In this document: positions 42,530 through 50,716 of the stretch, piece after piece
Position numbering within the stretch: position 1 is the stretch's first letter
How the letters are laid out: every line of letters begins with the position of its first letter
Source of the DNA: a virus
Strand: one strand, 5' to 3'
DNA: 64,000 nt
Virus record (IMG/VR): IMGVR_UViG_3300021963_000051
Coordinates: 47,967 to 111,966 of that record
Translations under genes and position numbers: made by a program
Notes under the pieces: model-generated
Databases searched by the model: none
Told to the model about the DNA's origin: nothing
The model's input: the letters and a program-made list of their open reading frames with translations, nothing else

Positions 42530-43528
42530 ATGGCAACTTTGGCAGAGATTCGTGCGAAACTTCAACAGGCTTCCCAACAACAAGGCGGAAGCACAGGCGG
42601 TGACAACGCTATTTTCCCTCACTGGAATATTCAAGAAGGAACAACTACTACAGTTCGTTTCCTACCCGACGGTGATCCAAACAATACCTTTTTCTGGATT
42701 GAACGAGCAATGATTAAATTGCCATTCGCCGGCATCAAAGGTGAAACTAATTCAAAACCAACTCAGGTTCAGGTTCCTTGTATGGAAATGTGGAATGAGT
42801 CTTGTCCAATCCTTACAGAGGTGCGTCCTTGGTTCAAGGACAAATCACTTGAGGATATGGGTCGTAAGTATTGGAAGAAAAAGTCTTATCTGTTTCAAGG
42901 TTTTGTTGTTGATACAAAATTATCAGAAGACAAGACTCCAGATAATCCTATCCGTAGGTTTATCATTGGCAGTCAGATTTTTAACATTGTTAAAAATGCT
43001 CTAATGGACAGTGAGATTGAAGAACTACCCACTGATTTTGTCCGTGGTTTAGATTTTAAAATCGCTAAAACATCCAAAGGTGGTTATGCTGACTATTCCA
43101 CTTCTACATGGGCTCGTAGAGAACGTGCTCTAAGCGAAATGGAACAGGCTGCTATCAAGCAATATGGTCTGTTCAAACTCAGTGACTTCCTACCCAAGAA
43201 ACCAGGTGAAGTTGAACTCAAGGTAATGAAAGAAATGTTTGAAGCATCAGTAGATGGTGAAGCATTTGACATGGAACGTTGGGGTCAATACTTTAAACCA
43301 GCAGGCATGGGAGGCGGTGGTAGTGCTACAGGCAGCGGAACCGCAGTCAAAGCCAGTGCTCCTGCTGCTTCGGTAGATGAGGAAGAAGCCCCTTTTGAAT
43401 CAGCGGCTCCAGTAACCGCTAAAACTGCTGTGAAAGAAGAAGAAAAATCTGCATCAAGTGGTGGTGATTCATCAAGTCGTGCTGCTGATATCATTGCTAT
43501 GATTCGTAAGCGTAATAATCAGCAATAG
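42530..43528 (+). CDS. 32: Single-stranded DNA binding protein gp32
   Basis: A 332-residue OB-fold protein that coats ssDNA during replication and recombination. N-terminal helices (LAEIRAKLQQASQQQ) serve for cooperativity; the core 'FPHWNIQEGTTTTVRFLPDGDPNNTFFWIER' and the Cys-containing PCMEMW...CPI region match gp32 of T4-like marine phages. The C terminus is acidic and Ala/Ser-rich and ends in a helix (SRAADIIAMIRKRN), the expected partner-recruiting tail. A perfect AAGGAGAAA site precedes the ATG. It heads the gp32-UvsX-UvsW recombination operon. Zinc ligands of T4 (Cys77/87/90, His64) are only partly visible. Confidence 0.9.
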   Translation: MATLAEIRAKLQQASQQQGGSTGGDNAIFPHWNIQEGTTTTVRFLPDGDPNNTFFWIERAMIKLPFAGIKGETNSKPTQVQVPCMEMWNESCPILTEVRPWFKDKSLEDMGRKYWKKKSYLFQGFVVDTKLSEDKTPDNPIRRFIIGSQIFNIVKNALMDSEIEELPTDFVRGLDFKIAKTSKGGYADYSTSTWARRERALSEMEQAAIKQYGLFKLSDFLPKKPGEVELKVMKEMFEASVDGEAFDMERWGQYFKPAGMGGGGSATGSGTAVKASAPAASVDEEEAPFESAAPVTAKTAVKEEEKSASSGGDSSSRAADIIAMIRKRNNQQ

Positions 43529-43538
43529 GGGATAAATC

Positions 43539-44597
43539 ATGGGTAAGGCATTCGATATTAGTAAATTTCGAAAAAGCCTTACCAAGTCCATTGATGGGCT
43601 TGGTATTGGCTTTAATGATCCCACTGACTGGGTTTCTACGGGCAATTATGCTCTAAATTACTTGATCAGTGGAGACTTTTTCAAAGGTGTTCCTTTGGGC
43701 AAGGTCACTGTATTCGCTGGTGAAAGTGGTGCTGGAAAAAGTTATATCTGTAGTGGTAACCTCATTCGCCATGCTCAAGATCAAGGTATTTTTGTAGTTC
43801 TTATTGACTCAGAAAATGCTCTTGACAAAGATTGGTTAGTGAGATTGGGTGTAGATACAGACGAATCTAAACTGCTCAAACTTAACATGGCCATGATTGA
43901 TGATGTGGCAAAGACTATCAACGAGTTCATGAAAGAATACAAGGCCATGCCTCAAGATGAAAGGCCCAAGGTTCTTTTTGTCATCGATAGTTTGGGTATG
44001 TTATTGACACCCACTGATATCAATCAGTTTGAAGCAGGAGATCTAAAAGGTGACATGGGTCGTAAGCCCAAGGCATTGACAGCATTGGTTCGTAATTGTG
44101 TTAATATGTTTGGCAGTCACAATGTTGGTTTGGTCTGTACCAATCATACCTATGCCAGTCAAGACATGTTTGATCCAGATGACAAGATCTCAGGTGGTCA
44201 AGGTTTTATCTATGCGTCATCAATTGTTGTGGCAATGAAAAAACTCAAACTCAAAGAAGATGAGGACGGCAACAAGGTCAGTGATGTATTGGGCATTCGT
44301 TCAGCCTGTAAGATCATGAAAACTCGCTATGCCAAACCTTTCGAAAGTGTTCAAGTTAAAATTCCTTACTCAACAGGCATGGCACCTACTTCAGGGTTAG
44401 TGGATATGTTTGAAAAGATGGGGGTATTGACAAAACAAGGAAATAAGTTACAATATATCAGTAGGCGAACAGGTGAGATTTCAGCAGAATTTCGTAAGAA
44501 TTGGACTGAAGAAAAACTCATGATGATCATGGCAGAGTGGGATCACACTGCTCAGGTTGTACCTATCACTAACGAAGAAACCACAGAGGCAGAATAA
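43539..44597 (+). CDS. uvsX: RecA-like recombinase UvsX
   Basis: The 352-residue ATPase promotes strand exchange in recombination-dependent replication and repair. Walker A is GESGAGKS at residues 61-68; Walker B is VLFVIDSLG near 150-158; the motif 'CTNHTY' around residue 200 and the 'ISGGQGFIYASSIVVAM' segment are typical of UvsX. Length is close to T4 UvsX (391) minus part of the C-terminal tail. It begins 10 bp after gp32 and its TAA/ATG junction with the next small acidic gene is immediate, so the genes are co-translated. Confidence 0.93.
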   Translation: MGKAFDISKFRKSLTKSIDGLGIGFNDPTDWVSTGNYALNYLISGDFFKGVPLGKVTVFAGESGAGKSYICSGNLIRHAQDQGIFVVLIDSENALDKDWLVRLGVDTDESKLLKLNMAMIDDVAKTINEFMKEYKAMPQDERPKVLFVIDSLGMLLTPTDINQFEAGDLKGDMGRKPKALTALVRNCVNMFGSHNVGLVCTNHTYASQDMFDPDDKISGGQGFIYASSIVVAMKKLKLKEDEDGNKVSDVLGIRSACKIMKTRYAKPFESVQVKIPYSTGMAPTSGLVDMFEKMGVLTKQGNKLQYISRRTGEISAEFRKNWTEEKLMMIMAEWDHTAQVVPITNEETTEAE

Positions 44598-44857
44598 TGG
44601 AAGAAGCACTAATCATTGAAGTTTGGGACACTTTTAAAGATTATATTCCTGAGAAAAATCGAGATACAGCAGCAAATCATTTTGTAGATTTTTTATTAGG
44701 TAGAGATGTTGATACCAAGACCTTAGAAGGTATCATGGGATTTGACCCTCATCTAGACAATGCTATCGAATTAGTCATTGAAGAACAAAACCAAGACGAT
44801 GACAAAGACGAATATGATGAGGACGGTTATGACTATGAGGATGATGAGGACTATTGA
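44597..44857 (+). CDS. Small acidic protein downstream of uvsX, 86 aa
   Basis: The first 60 residues are helical (IEVWDTFKDYIPEKNRDTAANHFVDFLLG) and the last 25 are almost all Asp, Glu and Tyr. This type of small gene directly after uvsX occurs in marine T4-like phages, but I know no demonstrated role. It overlaps uvsX by one base and the next gene by 4 bp. An acidic tail of this kind could mimic DNA or bind a basic surface on UvsX or gp32. Confidence 0.6.
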   Translation: MEEALIIEVWDTFKDYIPEKNRDTAANHFVDFLLGRDVDTKTLEGIMGFDPHLDNAIELVIEEQNQDDDKDEYDEDGYDYEDDEDY

Positions 44858-45312
44858 TGAAATGGTATTCAAGAGTCAGCAAGGATCTCCAATTCTTGCC
44901 TGACTGTATTGACTATTTCTATCAAGAACTCGACTCAGCCAAAAAAGAATCCAAGATACAGGGTAATATTGAAAAGGCATCTGCGGCCCTTCCTGGTATT
45001 GTTGAACATAGATTCAATCAACTTCAAGAAATTGAAGCAATATTAGAATATCTTAATATTGAACTAAGAAGGACTCGCAGCCGTGTCTTCAAAAAATATT
45101 TGGAAAACTATCAACGGGCTCTTAGTTCCAGAGATGTCGAAAAATATGTAGATGGAGAAGATGATGTTGTTGATATGGAAAAAATCATCAACGAATTGGC
45201 CCTGCTACGCAATCAATGGCTGGGCATTATCAAAGGTTTAGACATTAAACAGTGGCAATTGAGTAACATTATCAAATTAAGGACTGCTGGTCTTGAAGAT
45301 ATCTCACTCTAA
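44854..45312 (+). CDS. Hypothetical protein in the UvsX operon, 152 aa (possible UvsY-position gene)
   Basis: A helical protein with a basic centre (IELRRTRSRVFKKYLENYQRAL) and a conserved-looking C terminus (LLRNQWLGIIKGLDIKQWQLSNIIKLRTAGLED). Size and helical content resemble the UvsY mediator (137 residues in T4), and the last third has the UvsY-like scheme of an aromatic, a long helix, then I-x-x-I-x-x-(L/M)-R, but I cannot claim homology. It is translationally coupled (ATGA) to the acidic gene behind uvsX and overlaps the next gene, consistent with a recombination accessory role. Confidence 0.45.
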   Translation: MMKWYSRVSKDLQFLPDCIDYFYQELDSAKKESKIQGNIEKASAALPGIVEHRFNQLQEIEAILEYLNIELRRTRSRVFKKYLENYQRALSSRDVEKYVDGEDDVVDMEKIINELALLRNQWLGIIKGLDIKQWQLSNIIKLRTAGLEDISL

Positions 45313-46519
45313 TCGACTTTCTATAGAAAACATGGTTCATGCCGTGGCTACTCAGGCATCATCTGTGCTGAAACCCTATGATTATGTTTTTATACAAAGT
45401 TTAAGTCAACAAATTTCTTACAACCAATATGGACTAACAGAAAAACAGGCTTCACTGTGTCTTAAAATTCTCAAAAAAAACATAAATTGGTTGAATCAAT
45501 TTTATCACCGTGATGTTCTTGGGGATATTGAAAATCCCACCTATCTTTTTCCTTTGAGAACCATATCTATACAGCATAAAATTAGCTATATGGCGGACAA
45601 GGACATCAATGAACGCATCAAACTACAATTTCCCTACAATGAAGAAATTGTAACCTATATTAAATCTCAACGCAACAAGATTTATAACTATACATGGGAT
45701 GCCACTGAAAAATGTTGGTATCTCAGCCTGGATACGCAGTCATTAGAAATTTGTCATACGCTACATAAGAAATATAAGTTTGAATATGATCCAGAATTTC
45801 AAAATTATTTTGATCAAATGGCAGAAATCTATAGCAATTTAGAAAAATATGTGCCTATGCTGGATAAAATTCAAGCAAGGTATCAGTTACGCAATGTTAG
45901 CCCTAAAATTCCTGAATTTTCTGGTGAGGATTTAGTCAAAAGTCTATTCCAAGCAAGACGCTATGGTATAACATCTTGGTCAGATTCAGTAGAAAATGAC
46001 ACTATTGAACAAAACATAGACACAGTTACAATGAATTTTTTAAGGCATACAGAAAAGAAGGAATTTCCTGTAAATTTAGAAGAAATTGATCAAAAAAGCC
46101 TAGAAAATTTGGTAAAAAATCTACTTCCTTGTGTGTTTTTTATCCCAGCAGGCAGCGAACTGTCAAAGACCACACATGCCTTTAACATGCTAAAAAATAT
46201 CGGCGTGGAAAATAATAATATCAGTGTGCTTTTTAGATTGCCTAATGACACAAACAGCAATTTCAATATTTTTGTCAGAGAAAATGGCCTAAACACACCG
46301 CTTACAGGAGATACGCAGGCAGTGTTCATCAGTCAAAAAATTCCTAAGACATTTTTCCCCACTGCTCATAGGTTTAAAACTGCCGTAATGTATAATAAGT
46401 ATCATGCTCACTACGCTACCAGAGATTTTTTGAAGTGTTTTTCTAATACTATAGAAATTTGTGATAAAAACTCAAAATCTACATCAGAAAACAGCATGGA
46501 TTGGTTACAGGATGTCTAA
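45293..46519 (+). CDS. Putative UvsW partner with HARP-like segment, 408 aa
   Basis: The TTG start has an AAGGA site 9 nt upstream and overlaps the previous gene; ATG at 45332 is an alternative. Residues about 109-160 (IKLQFPYNEEIVTYIKSQ, then YTWDATEKCWYLSLD) have the pattern of a HARP/SMARCAL1-type DNA-structure binding segment: an FPY-strand, a helix and 'aromatic-D-x-x-x-K-x-W-x-L'. The C-terminal half (PCVFFIPAGSELSKTTHAFNML through QAVFISQKIP) looks like a helicase-type Rossmann domain without a P-loop. It overlaps UvsW by 8 bp. I infer a substrate-recognition or annealing-helicase accessory role; this is tentative. Confidence 0.45.
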   Translation: MKISHSNRLSIENMVHAVATQASSVLKPYDYVFIQSLSQQISYNQYGLTEKQASLCLKILKKNINWLNQFYHRDVLGDIENPTYLFPLRTISIQHKISYMADKDINERIKLQFPYNEEIVTYIKSQRNKIYNYTWDATEKCWYLSLDTQSLEICHTLHKKYKFEYDPEFQNYFDQMAEIYSNLEKYVPMLDKIQARYQLRNVSPKIPEFSGEDLVKSLFQARRYGITSWSDSVENDTIEQNIDTVTMNFLRHTEKKEFPVNLEEIDQKSLENLVKNLLPCVFFIPAGSELSKTTHAFNMLKNIGVENNNISVLFRLPNDTNSNFNIFVRENGLNTPLTGDTQAVFISQKIPKTFFPTAHRFKTAVMYNKYHAHYATRDFLKCFSNTIEICDKNSKSTSENSMDWLQDV

Positions 46520-47966
46520 AACTACACAGTTAAGAATCATCGACGAAGTCAATTGTAAGTTTCTAAACCTCGATTTAGATACTCGCAAGGCCTTGGTCAA
46601 AAAATTCAAGTTAGAAGACCCCACAGCCAGGTTTAGACCAGCCTATAAACTGGGTAGATGGGACGGAACGGTGAGTTTTTTCGGTCTGGGCGGCACTACC
46701 TATATTTCAATTCTTCCTCGTATCTTAGAGTATCTGGAAGAACACAACTATTATGTAGAGATTGAAGATCAGCGCTCACCCATTGACCTACAATTTCCTG
46801 AAATTTCCGGTGATTTTTGGGGTGAAAAGTCTTGGCCAAAAGGACATAGATTTGAAGGACAACCTATTCGCCTGCGTGAAGATCAGGTTGAAGTGATCAA
46901 TAAGTTTTTACAAAATCCGCAGAGCCTACAAGAAATTGCCACAGGCTTTGGAAAAACAATAACCACCGCAACTTTGGCAAAAATCTGTGAAAAATATGGT
47001 AGAACAATTACCATTGTGCCAAATAAAAGTTTGGTAGAACAAACCGAAGAAGACTTTCGTAACTGTGAATTAGATGTTGGAGTATACTATGGTGATCGTA
47101 AAGAATTAGGACGAACTCATACCATAGCAACTTGGCAAAGTTTAAACATTTTAGAGAAAAAATCACATGATGATGACGAACTTTTAACACTTGCTGAATT
47201 TTTAGATGGTGTTGAAGCAGTCATAGTTGATGAAGTTCATATGGCCAAGGCTGATGTATTGAAAAAATTGCTGACACAGAATTTAGGCAAGACTCCTATT
47301 CGTTGGGGACTTACTGGAACCATACCAAAAGCCGAAATTGACTTCGAAAATATTCGTTGTTCCATAGGAGATGTAGTTCACCGTGTGGCAGCACATGAAT
47401 TACAAGAAAAAGAAATCTTAAGTCGTTGTCATGTTCAAATTATTCAAACAGCAGAACATAAAGAATTCCGAAGTTACGCTGAAGAATTGAAATTTTTAGT
47501 TACAGATGAAGACAGAATGACCTATATTGCTAATATTATTCAAGGTGTAGCAGAATCTGGCAACACACTAATTTTAGTAGATCGTATCGAAAGTGGTAAT
47601 TTTTTACAGGACAGGTTAACAGACAGTGTATTCATATCAGGAAGAGTTAAAACCAAAGATAGAAAAGAAGAATATGATGAAGTGGCGGTTGCTGATAACA
47701 AGATCATTGTGGCGACTTATGGTGTGGCCGCTGTGGGTATTAATATCCCTCGTATTTTTAATTTGGTTCTTTTGGAACCCGGAAAGAGCTTTACAAGAGT
47801 TATACAATCAATTGGGAGAGGTATTAGAAAGGCTGAAGACAAGGACTTCGTCCGAATCTGGGACTTGACAGCATCGACCAAATATGCTAAAAAGCATTTA
47901 ACAGAGAGGAAACGTTTCTATAAAGAAGCACAGTATCCTTTTACAATAGACAAGGTAAAATATTAA
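46512..47966 (+). CDS. uvsW: DNA/RNA helicase UvsW (superfamily 2)
   Basis: The ATG at 46512 is preferred to the upstream in-frame start because the conserved domain begins right after it. Motifs are present in order: QVEVINKFLQ (Q-like), TGFGKTITTA (motif I), IVDEVHMAK (II, DEVH), WGLTGTIP (III), LVDRIESGNFL (IV region), VATYGVAAVGINIPR (V) and QSIGRGIRK (VI). The N-terminal DNA-binding part (KFKLEDPTARFRPAYKLGRWDGTVSFF, in pieces) matches T4 UvsW. The enzyme unwinds branched DNA and R-loops and helps switch origin use to recombination-dependent replication. Coupled to the HARP-like gene by an 8-bp overlap. Confidence 0.92.
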   Translation: MSKTTQLRIIDEVNCKFLNLDLDTRKALVKKFKLEDPTARFRPAYKLGRWDGTVSFFGLGGTTYISILPRILEYLEEHNYYVEIEDQRSPIDLQFPEISGDFWGEKSWPKGHRFEGQPIRLREDQVEVINKFLQNPQSLQEIATGFGKTITTATLAKICEKYGRTITIVPNKSLVEQTEEDFRNCELDVGVYYGDRKELGRTHTIATWQSLNILEKKSHDDDELLTLAEFLDGVEAVIVDEVHMAKADVLKKLLTQNLGKTPIRWGLTGTIPKAEIDFENIRCSIGDVVHRVAAHELQEKEILSRCHVQIIQTAEHKEFRSYAEELKFLVTDEDRMTYIANIIQGVAESGNTLILVDRIESGNFLQDRLTDSVFISGRVKTKDRKEEYDEVAVADNKIIVATYGVAAVGINIPRIFNLVLLEPGKSFTRVIQSIGRGIRKAEDKDFVRIWDLTASTKYAKKHLTERKRFYKEAQYPFTIDKVKY

Positions 47967-47968
47967 TA

Positions 47969-48472
47969 ATGCAGATACTAACATTAGAAGATCAAACATT
48001 TTTTCTCAATGAGCTTCCGGAAGAAATAGAAAATGATCTTAGATTCGCTGTGTTGGATAACAGTGATCCAACAAACCCAGATTATTTTTTCATTCCATTA
48101 ATCTTTTTAGAGAGTTTTACAGGCCCAGCAGTAGTTCTAAAAATTGGAACTCACGAAGTTACTATGCCATTAGATTGGTGTACGATAGTAGGAGATGCAG
48201 AAGGACATGAAATGGAGGTATTGCCATTGACTAGTCTCAATGACAGGGGTTTTAAAACTTTTTGTTTTAATCCATTGAGTAGTTTTAAACCAGAATTTCT
48301 AGATATTGATATAATCGATGTTTATCAAGATATTAAATGGTATTTTCCTAAAATGAAAACTGGTCAATTATTGTGTACTCCACTCACAGGAGGCTCTAAA
48401 CCACTATGTGCCTATTTTGTAAAAGAAGTTAGCAGACAGAGTGAAATAGTTAATTATAGTCAAGTATGGTAA
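47969..48472 (+). CDS. Conserved-type hypothetical protein, 167 aa
   Basis: A mixed alpha/beta protein starting 2 bp after UvsW. The block PAVVLKIGTHEVTMPLDWCTIVGDAEG followed by EVLPLTSLNDRGFKTFCFNPLSSFKPEF and VYQDIKWYFPKMKTGQLLCTPL is of a kind I associate with T4-like marine phage operons around UvsW and the clamp loader, with a 'hint-like' IVGD turn, but I do not know a function. The position between UvsW and clamp-loader-like genes suggests a DNA metabolism role. Confidence 0.55.
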   Translation: MQILTLEDQTFFLNELPEEIENDLRFAVLDNSDPTNPDYFFIPLIFLESFTGPAVVLKIGTHEVTMPLDWCTIVGDAEGHEMEVLPLTSLNDRGFKTFCFNPLSSFKPEFLDIDIIDVYQDIKWYFPKMKTGQLLCTPLTGGSKPLCAYFVKEVSRQSEIVNYSQVW

Positions 48473-48475
48473 ATT

Positions 48476-48778
48476 ATGAGTAATGATTCTGATAAGGCAA
48501 AAAATAGTCATAGACGTTTCAAAGACGAAACATCTATACAAAAACAATTAAAAATAGCGAAATCAAAAGTAGGAGAATCACATAAAGAAGTTGATCAACC
48601 TCATAGGCTAAACAAAAAACATGCTTTAGATTGTGGAAATCCTAATTGTACATTGTGCGGAAATCCAAGGAAAATTTTTAAAGAATTAACAACACAAGAA
48701 AAAAGATTATTTCAAGATGTTGATAAAGTGAGAGATAGACATAGTAACGGATTGATAAATGACAAAGAAAACAAGTAA
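48476..48778 (+). CDS. Small zinc-ribbon-like hypothetical protein, 100 aa
   Basis: A basic 100-residue protein with a single cysteine cluster, CGNPNCTLCGNPRK (Cys53, Cys58, Cys61), the pattern 'HALDCGNPNCxLCxNPRK'. It is probably a small metal-binding or nucleic-acid-binding protein. Only three cysteines are visible, so a fourth ligand would come from His44 or His49. It overlaps the following gp62-like gene by 20 bp. Function unknown. Confidence 0.5.
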   Translation: MSNDSDKAKNSHRRFKDETSIQKQLKIAKSKVGESHKEVDQPHRLNKKHALDCGNPNCTLCGNPRKIFKELTTQEKRLFQDVDKVRDRHSNGLINDKENK

Positions 48779-49238
48779 AAAAACTAGAGCACTAGATTTA
48801 AAACAAGTTCTATCTGCTGTCGATACTCGCGATTACAACTTTTATGATTCTTTAACTCAAGATCAACTAAAAGAGTTCAGTCCCTATGTACTCATGAGAT
48901 ATGTATCAAATTCAAATGGGGATTTCGATATTCAAGAATGGTTTTTAGATAAAACCAATGAAACAGTTAATAAACATCATTGGGTATTGAGCAAAAATCA
49001 TAAAGCACTATTATGGAAGCTCTACGCTGGTGTAGGAACTGGTGTACCAATGTTTCATCAATATGTTCCTACTCTCAAAGTAGAACTGAACAAAATTGAA
49101 AAACTTATTGCAGAACTAAATCCATCAATGAAAACAGATGATGTTAAATTACTAGCAAGTATGATGACAGACGAGGACAAAACTGAGCTTTTTGACAAGA
49201 TGGGATTTGATAAAGACCAACGAAAACAATATCAATGA
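48759..49238 (+). CDS. 62: Clamp-loader small-subunit-like protein (gp62 type)
   Basis: In marine T4-like phages gp62 homologues are short and show 'YVLMRYVSN' and 'NK-HHW-L-KNHKALLWKLY' segments; both occur here (SPYVLMRYVSNSNGD; VNKHHWVLSKNHKALLWKLYAGVG). T4 gp62 joins four gp44 subunits to load the gp45 sliding clamp and activate late transcription. The protein is 159 residues (T4: 187), all helical. No gp44 or gp45 is seen beside it in this window, which weakens the call, although replication genes follow. Confidence 0.55.
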   Translation: MTKKTSKKTRALDLKQVLSAVDTRDYNFYDSLTQDQLKEFSPYVLMRYVSNSNGDFDIQEWFLDKTNETVNKHHWVLSKNHKALLWKLYAGVGTGVPMFHQYVPTLKVELNKIEKLIAELNPSMKTDDVKLLASMMTDEDKTELFDKMGFDKDQRKQYQ

Positions 49239-49933
49239 TGATTGCACTAGTTGAACAACCTTATAAATGTCATCACTGTGGCAAGAGTTTTATGAAAGAA
49301 AAAACTTGCTTCGCTCATGTTTGCGAACGCAAGCGCAGAGCCATGCAAGAAACTGAAAAAAGAGTTCAGGCAGGTTTTTTAACATTTAATAGATTTTTTA
49401 CATTAACACAAGGAAGTAAAAAACCTAAAACTTATGAAGAATTTTGTAACAGTAGTTACTACAATGCCTTTGTAAAATTTGGTAGTTTTGTTAATAATAC
49501 CAATCCGATTTATCCTGATAAATTTATAGACTATGTTATTAAGAGTGGTGTTAAGTTAGATCATTGGTGTAGAGATGAACTGTATGAAACTTATCTATAT
49601 GAAATTCTTAAAGTCGAACCAGTAGAAAGTGCTGTACAAAGAACACTACAAACAATGATGGATTGGGGAGATGAACATAACGCTCAATTTGAACATTACT
49701 TTAATTATGTAAGCCTAAATAAAGCAGTTCATGATATAAAAAACGGTAACATCAGTTCATGGGTCATTTTGAATAGTCAGGACGGAAAAACTATGGTAAG
49801 TAAGATGACTGATGATCAACTTGCTATTATCAGTCCGGCATTTGATATCAAATTCTGGCTGAAAAAATTCAAAGAGCATCCTGCTGATGTTAGTCTAGTA
49901 AAAGAAATATTAGAAGAGGTTAAGATAAAATGA
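49235..49933 (+). CDS. Zinc-finger protein of unknown function, 232 aa
   Basis: The N terminus has a C2HC finger: Cys12, Cys15, His28, Cys30 in YKCHHCGKSF...FAHVCERKRR. The remainder is helical, with KTYEEFCNSSYYNAFVKFGSFV, a conserved-looking segment also found in cyanophage homologues of unknown role. The ATG ATG start overlaps the preceding stop by 4 bp, and the following cupin gene overlaps the 3' end by 4 bp. Possibly nucleic-acid binding given its finger and neighbours; not demonstrated. Confidence 0.6.
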   Translation: MMIALVEQPYKCHHCGKSFMKEKTCFAHVCERKRRAMQETEKRVQAGFLTFNRFFTLTQGSKKPKTYEEFCNSSYYNAFVKFGSFVNNTNPIYPDKFIDYVIKSGVKLDHWCRDELYETYLYEILKVEPVESAVQRTLQTMMDWGDEHNAQFEHYFNYVSLNKAVHDIKNGNISSWVILNSQDGKTMVSKMTDDQLAIISPAFDIKFWLKKFKEHPADVSLVKEILEEVKIK

Positions 49934-50343
49934 CACGATTAGAAGGTCATGTTGACAAAGGTTGGGGTTATGAATTAATTTGGGCCAGTACAGACAAATA
50001 TTGTGGCAAATTATTAACATTCAAAGAAGATTCTGAATTCAGCATGCACTTTCATGCTACTAAGGAAGAATCATGGTATGTGTTAGATGGTAAATTTATC
50101 CTAAAATATATTGATACATCAAACGCTAAAATAACACAAATTAGTCTAGGCAAAGGAGATATATGGCATAACATGCCGTTAATCCCCCATCAATTAAAAT
50201 GTGTAGAACCTGGAACAATTTTAGAGGTGAGCACCGCAGACAGTGTCGAGGATAATTATCGTGTAATGCCAGGTGACAGTCAAAAAGCTCAACAACTTTT
50301 AGAAGAAGAAAATGAACAAGATCATTATAAATGGAACCTTTGA
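49930..50343 (+). CDS. Cupin-fold sugar-phosphate isomerase-like protein
   Basis: The 137-residue single cupin has the first motif with ligands His40, His42 and Glu47 (SMHFHATKEESWYVLDG) and His87 in the second motif (PHQLKC). The start, KGWGYELIWASTDKYCGKLL, resembles the cupin domain of type II mannose-6-phosphate isomerase/guanylyltransferase enzymes. It likely binds a metal and acts on a phosphorylated sugar. It is coupled by overlaps to a heptose-1-phosphate-type adenylyltransferase and a sugar kinase, so it probably belongs to one activated-sugar pathway. Confidence 0.7.
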   Translation: MTRLEGHVDKGWGYELIWASTDKYCGKLLTFKEDSEFSMHFHATKEESWYVLDGKFILKYIDTSNAKITQISLGKGDIWHNMPLIPHQLKCVEPGTILEVSTADSVEDNYRVMPGDSQKAQQLLEEENEQDHYKWNL

Positions 50344-50716
50344 TGTTTTACATCTAGGACATTTAAGATTGTTGTCATATGCTAGATCAATTATAGACAG
50401 TTATGTTTATGTTTTAATAGACAGTGACCGAAGAGTAAAAGAACTTAAGGGACCTAAACGTCCCTACAATACAGAATATGAAAGAGCTAGCTTATTATTT
50501 GCTCTAAAATCAGTAGACAGAGTTGATGTATTTGACAATGATTTAGAACTAGAAACCTTCATTAAAAATTACCAACCTGATATTATGATTAAGGGCAGTG
50601 ACTATCAAGGAAAAGATATAATTGGCTCACAATTTTGTAAAAAGATAGAATTTTATGACAGACTTGAAAAATACTCTAGTTCCCAAAAGATTCAAGATAT
50701 TATTAATAGGGGATAG
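50312..50716 (+). CDS. D-glycero-beta-D-manno-heptose 1-phosphate adenylyltransferase-like (HldE C-terminal domain)
   Basis: The 134-residue protein is a complete nucleotidyltransferase domain: GTFDVLHLGH at residues 8-17 is the HxGH signature, followed by VLIDSDRRVKELKGPKRP and IMIKGSDYQGKDI, the layout of RfaE/HldE C-terminal domains and related cytidylyltransferases. In bacteria it makes ADP-heptose for LPS core from heptose-1-phosphate and ATP. The gene overlaps the cupin gene by 32 bp and the kinase gene by 62 bp. In most bacteria kinase and transferase are one polypeptide with the kinase first; here they are split with reverse order. Confidence 0.78.
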   Translation: MNKIIINGTFDVLHLGHLRLLSYARSIIDSYVYVLIDSDRRVKELKGPKRPYNTEYERASLLFALKSVDRVDVFDNDLELETFIKNYQPDIMIKGSDYQGKDIIGSQFCKKIEFYDRLEKYSSSQKIQDIINRG

